A stretch of DNA of 7,760 nucleotides, from positions 1-7,760 of the forward strand of contig DAOVJB010000052.1 of NCBI GenBank assembly GCA_030673425.1, written 5' to 3'. The notes beneath the pieces were generated by a model. The model was given only the letters and a program-made list of their open reading frames with translations, did no database searches and had not been told where the DNA came from. The DNA is from Elusimicrobiota bacterium (lineage in GTDB: Bacteria > CAYTYR01 > UBA6262 > DAOVJB01). Below, one piece after another: positions 6,409-7,760 of this stretch; the stretch's first letter is position 1; each line of letters begins with the position of its first letter. The translations under genes were made by a program, and so were the position numbers.

Positions 6409-6909
6409 TTATCTTAAGTTAAATCCCTTGTTTTTTTTGATATGTTCAACTAAGCCACCATCTTTTAAAAAAGTAAGAGCTACTTCACTCAACGGTTGGA
6501 ATTTTAATTCTATATTTTTTGTTTTATTTATAATTACTCCTTTTGACAAATCCACTGCTAATTCATCTGTGTCTTTAATCTCATCTGTATCACACTCCAA
6601 TACAGGTAATCCTATATTAATAGCATTGCGGAAGAAAATCCTTGAAAATGACTTAGCTAACACAGCATTCACCTTACAAAATTTAATAATTAAAGGGGCA
6701 TGCTCACGGGATGAACCTAAACCAAAATTCTCCCCGGCAACTACAAAATCTCCTGGTTTGACTTTTTTTGTGAAATCTTCATCCGCATCCTCCAGAGTAT
6801 GCTTTGCCAGTTCAGGCAAATTAGAACGCAGATGGAAGAATCTTCCCGGAGCAATTAAATCAGTACTAACATTATCGCCGAATTTATGTGCTTTGCCTTT
6901 AAGTAACAT
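6409..6909 (-). CDS. leuD: 3-isopropylmalate dehydratase-type small subunit (LeuD family)
   Basis: This is the swivel-domain subunit of an aconitase-family hydro-lyase. With LeuC it would interconvert 2- and 3-isopropylmalate in leucine synthesis. The 166-residue protein matches the short bacterial/archaeal type: GDNVSTDLIAPGRF (11-24), GENFGLGSSREHAP (59-72) and SFSRIFFRNAINIGLP. The substrate-recognition loop after PGR reads FFHLRSN, different from and one residue longer than the YLVY- or YLRT-type loops of characterised isopropylmalate and homoaconitate enzymes. The natural substrate could therefore be another hydroxy-acid, such as homocitrate or dimethylmalate. The ATG at 6909 lies 8 bases after the leuC stop, with GAGGG as RBS. 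The family call is firm; the substrate is inferred. Confidence 0.88.
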   Translation of the reverse strand: MLLKGKAHKFGDNVSTDLIAPGRFFHLRSNLPELAKHTLEDADEDFTKKVKPGDFVVAGENFGLGSSREHAPLIIKFCKVNAVLAKSFSRIFFRNAINIGLPVLECDTDEIKDTDELAVDLSKGVIINKTKNIELKFQPLSEVALTFLKDGGLVEHIKKNKGFNLR

Positions 6910-6917
6910 AATACCCT

Positions 6918-7760
6918 CTACTTAATTACTTCTCTTACATCAGCAATTTTACCTTTAATCGCAGAATATGCTGCAGTTGCAGGTGATGCAAGATAAATCT
7001 CTGCCTTAGGATTTCCCATTCTTCCCTTAAAATTACGGTTTTGTGTGGAAAGACATCTCTCACCGTCCCCTAAAACTCCCTGATGAATCCCAACACAAGG
7101 ACCACAACCAGGTCCCATAACAGCAGCACCTGAGGAAACAAAAATTTCTAAAAGACCTCCTTTTAGAGCCTCAAGGTAGACTTTCCGGGAAGCAGGTACT
7201 ACTATTAAACGAACATCAGAATGGATTTTTCTGCCTTTAAGAATATCAGCAGCAATTTGCAAATCTTCCATTCTTCCGTTGGTACAGGTACCTATTACCA
7301 CCTGGTCGATTTTTATATTTTCCTTAAGAACCTGCGTAATGGTTTTTGTATTATCCACCGTGTGAGGAAAAGAAACCATAGGTTCTATCTTGCTTGCATC
7401 AATATCTATTATTTTCTCATATACTGCATCAGAATCAGCACTTACACTCGTAAAATCGTCCTCTCGACTGCAAGAGCTTAAATAATCGCGCGTTACTTCA
7501 TCCGAAGCTATTAAACCTGTCTTGGCTCCTGCCTCTATAACCATATTAGAGAGGGTAAAACGTCCTGCCATTGACATTTGTCTAATTGTCGTACCTATAA
7601 ATTCCAATGCTCTATAGGTTGCCCCATTAGCTCCGATTTTACCTATAATGTAAAGCATTAAATCCTTAGGATAAACTCCTTTAGATAAATTGCCGTTCAC
7701 CTTTATTAAAAATGTCTGCGGGACTTTAAACCATACTTTACCGAAAGCCATAGCCACAGC
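6918..7760 (-). CDS. leuC: 3-isopropylmalate dehydratase-type large subunit (LeuC family), cut by right edge
   Basis: This holds the C-terminal two-thirds of a [4Fe-4S] hydro-lyase that pairs with the adjacent LeuD. The reading frame stays open to the edge (the last visible codons read A-V-A-M-A-F-G-K), so the true start is outside and the in-frame GTG at 7757 is internal. Seen in order: KVWFKVP, the GANGATYRALEF segment, GRFTLSN, then VVIGTCTNGR, whose cysteine is the first cluster ligand, and MGPGCGPCVG, holding the other two. QNRNFKGRMG and YLASPATAAYSAI follow near the C-terminus, the strongly conserved end of this family. About 280 codons are visible of an expected 420 or so. The family also contains homoaconitase and dimethylmalate dehydratase, so leucine synthesis is the likely but not certain role. 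Confidence 0.88.
   Translation of the reverse strand, partial: AVAMAFGKVWFKVPQTFLIKVNGNLSKGVYPKDLMLYIIGKIGANGATYRALEFIGTTIRQMSMAGRFTLSNMVIEAGAKTGLIASDEVTRDYLSSCSREDDFTSVSADSDAVYEKIIDIDASKIEPMVSFPHTVDNTKTITQVLKENIKIDQVVIGTCTNGRMEDLQIAADILKGRKIHSDVRLIVVPASRKVYLEALKGGLLEIFVSSGAAVMGPGCGPCVGIHQGVLGDGERCLSTQNRNFKGRMGNPKAEIYLASPATAAYSAIKGKIADVREVIK

Noticed and set aside
6404-6925. 173-codon plus-strand frame opposite leuD
   Set aside because: It is the antisense shadow of a clearly conserved LeuD-family gene and shows no recognisable domain of its own.
7755-7757. GTG as the start of the leuC frame
   Set aside because: The codon before it is also open and the N-terminal third of the family is missing, so this is an internal valine of a gene cut by the window edge.
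1-7760. CRISPR array, insertion sequence, tRNA or rRNA gene, prophage
   Set aside because: No regularly spaced repeats, transposase motifs, terminal inverted repeats or RNA-gene signatures were seen apart from the riboswitch.

Overview
The window looks like chromosome from an AT-rich, probably strictly anaerobic bacterium. The pairing of an electron-bifurcating NADH-dependent ferredoxin:NADP+ oxidoreductase (NfnAB) with acetate kinase points to fermentative or acetogenic metabolism. Strong AGGAGG-type ribosome binding sites, GTG/TTG starts, a textbook sigma-70-type promoter and a GEMM-I riboswitch fit a Clostridia-like firmicute or an anaerobic candidate phylum. No marker gene settles the taxonomy.

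Every gene I can support lies on the minus strand, so transcription runs from the right edge to the left. From 7760 down to 571 there is one tightly packed run: leuC-type aconitase-family large subunit (cut by the right edge), leuD-type small subunit, two tandem receiver-GGDEF-like response regulators, ndk, ackA, nfnA and nfnB. Gaps are 8 to 30 bases in the first half. The last four genes overlap by 4, 8 and 16 bases, which suggests one transcript with translational coupling. A hairpin plus T-tract at about 425-465 ends this unit. Its promoter lies outside the window.

Below 310 a second unit begins with its own promoter (TTGACA, 17-base spacer, TATACT), then a cyclic-di-GMP-I (GEMM-I) aptamer, then an intrinsic terminator whose 5' arm is the 3' strand of the aptamer. 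A strong RBS and the first 23 codons of a secreted protein follow, cut by the left edge. The architecture predicts that ligand binding prevents termination, an ON switch.

The metabolic genes supply an acyl-chain or leucine-type isomerase (LeuCD), nucleotide balancing (Ndk), ATP from acetyl phosphate (AckA) and NADPH/NADH/ferredoxin balancing (NfnAB). Two points deserve a second look. One is the pair of diverged GGDEF-like regulators inside this operon: one keeps a near-canonical GGDDF site and the other has lost it. The other is that a c-di-GMP riboswitch controls the very next transcription unit. The link between the two is inference.
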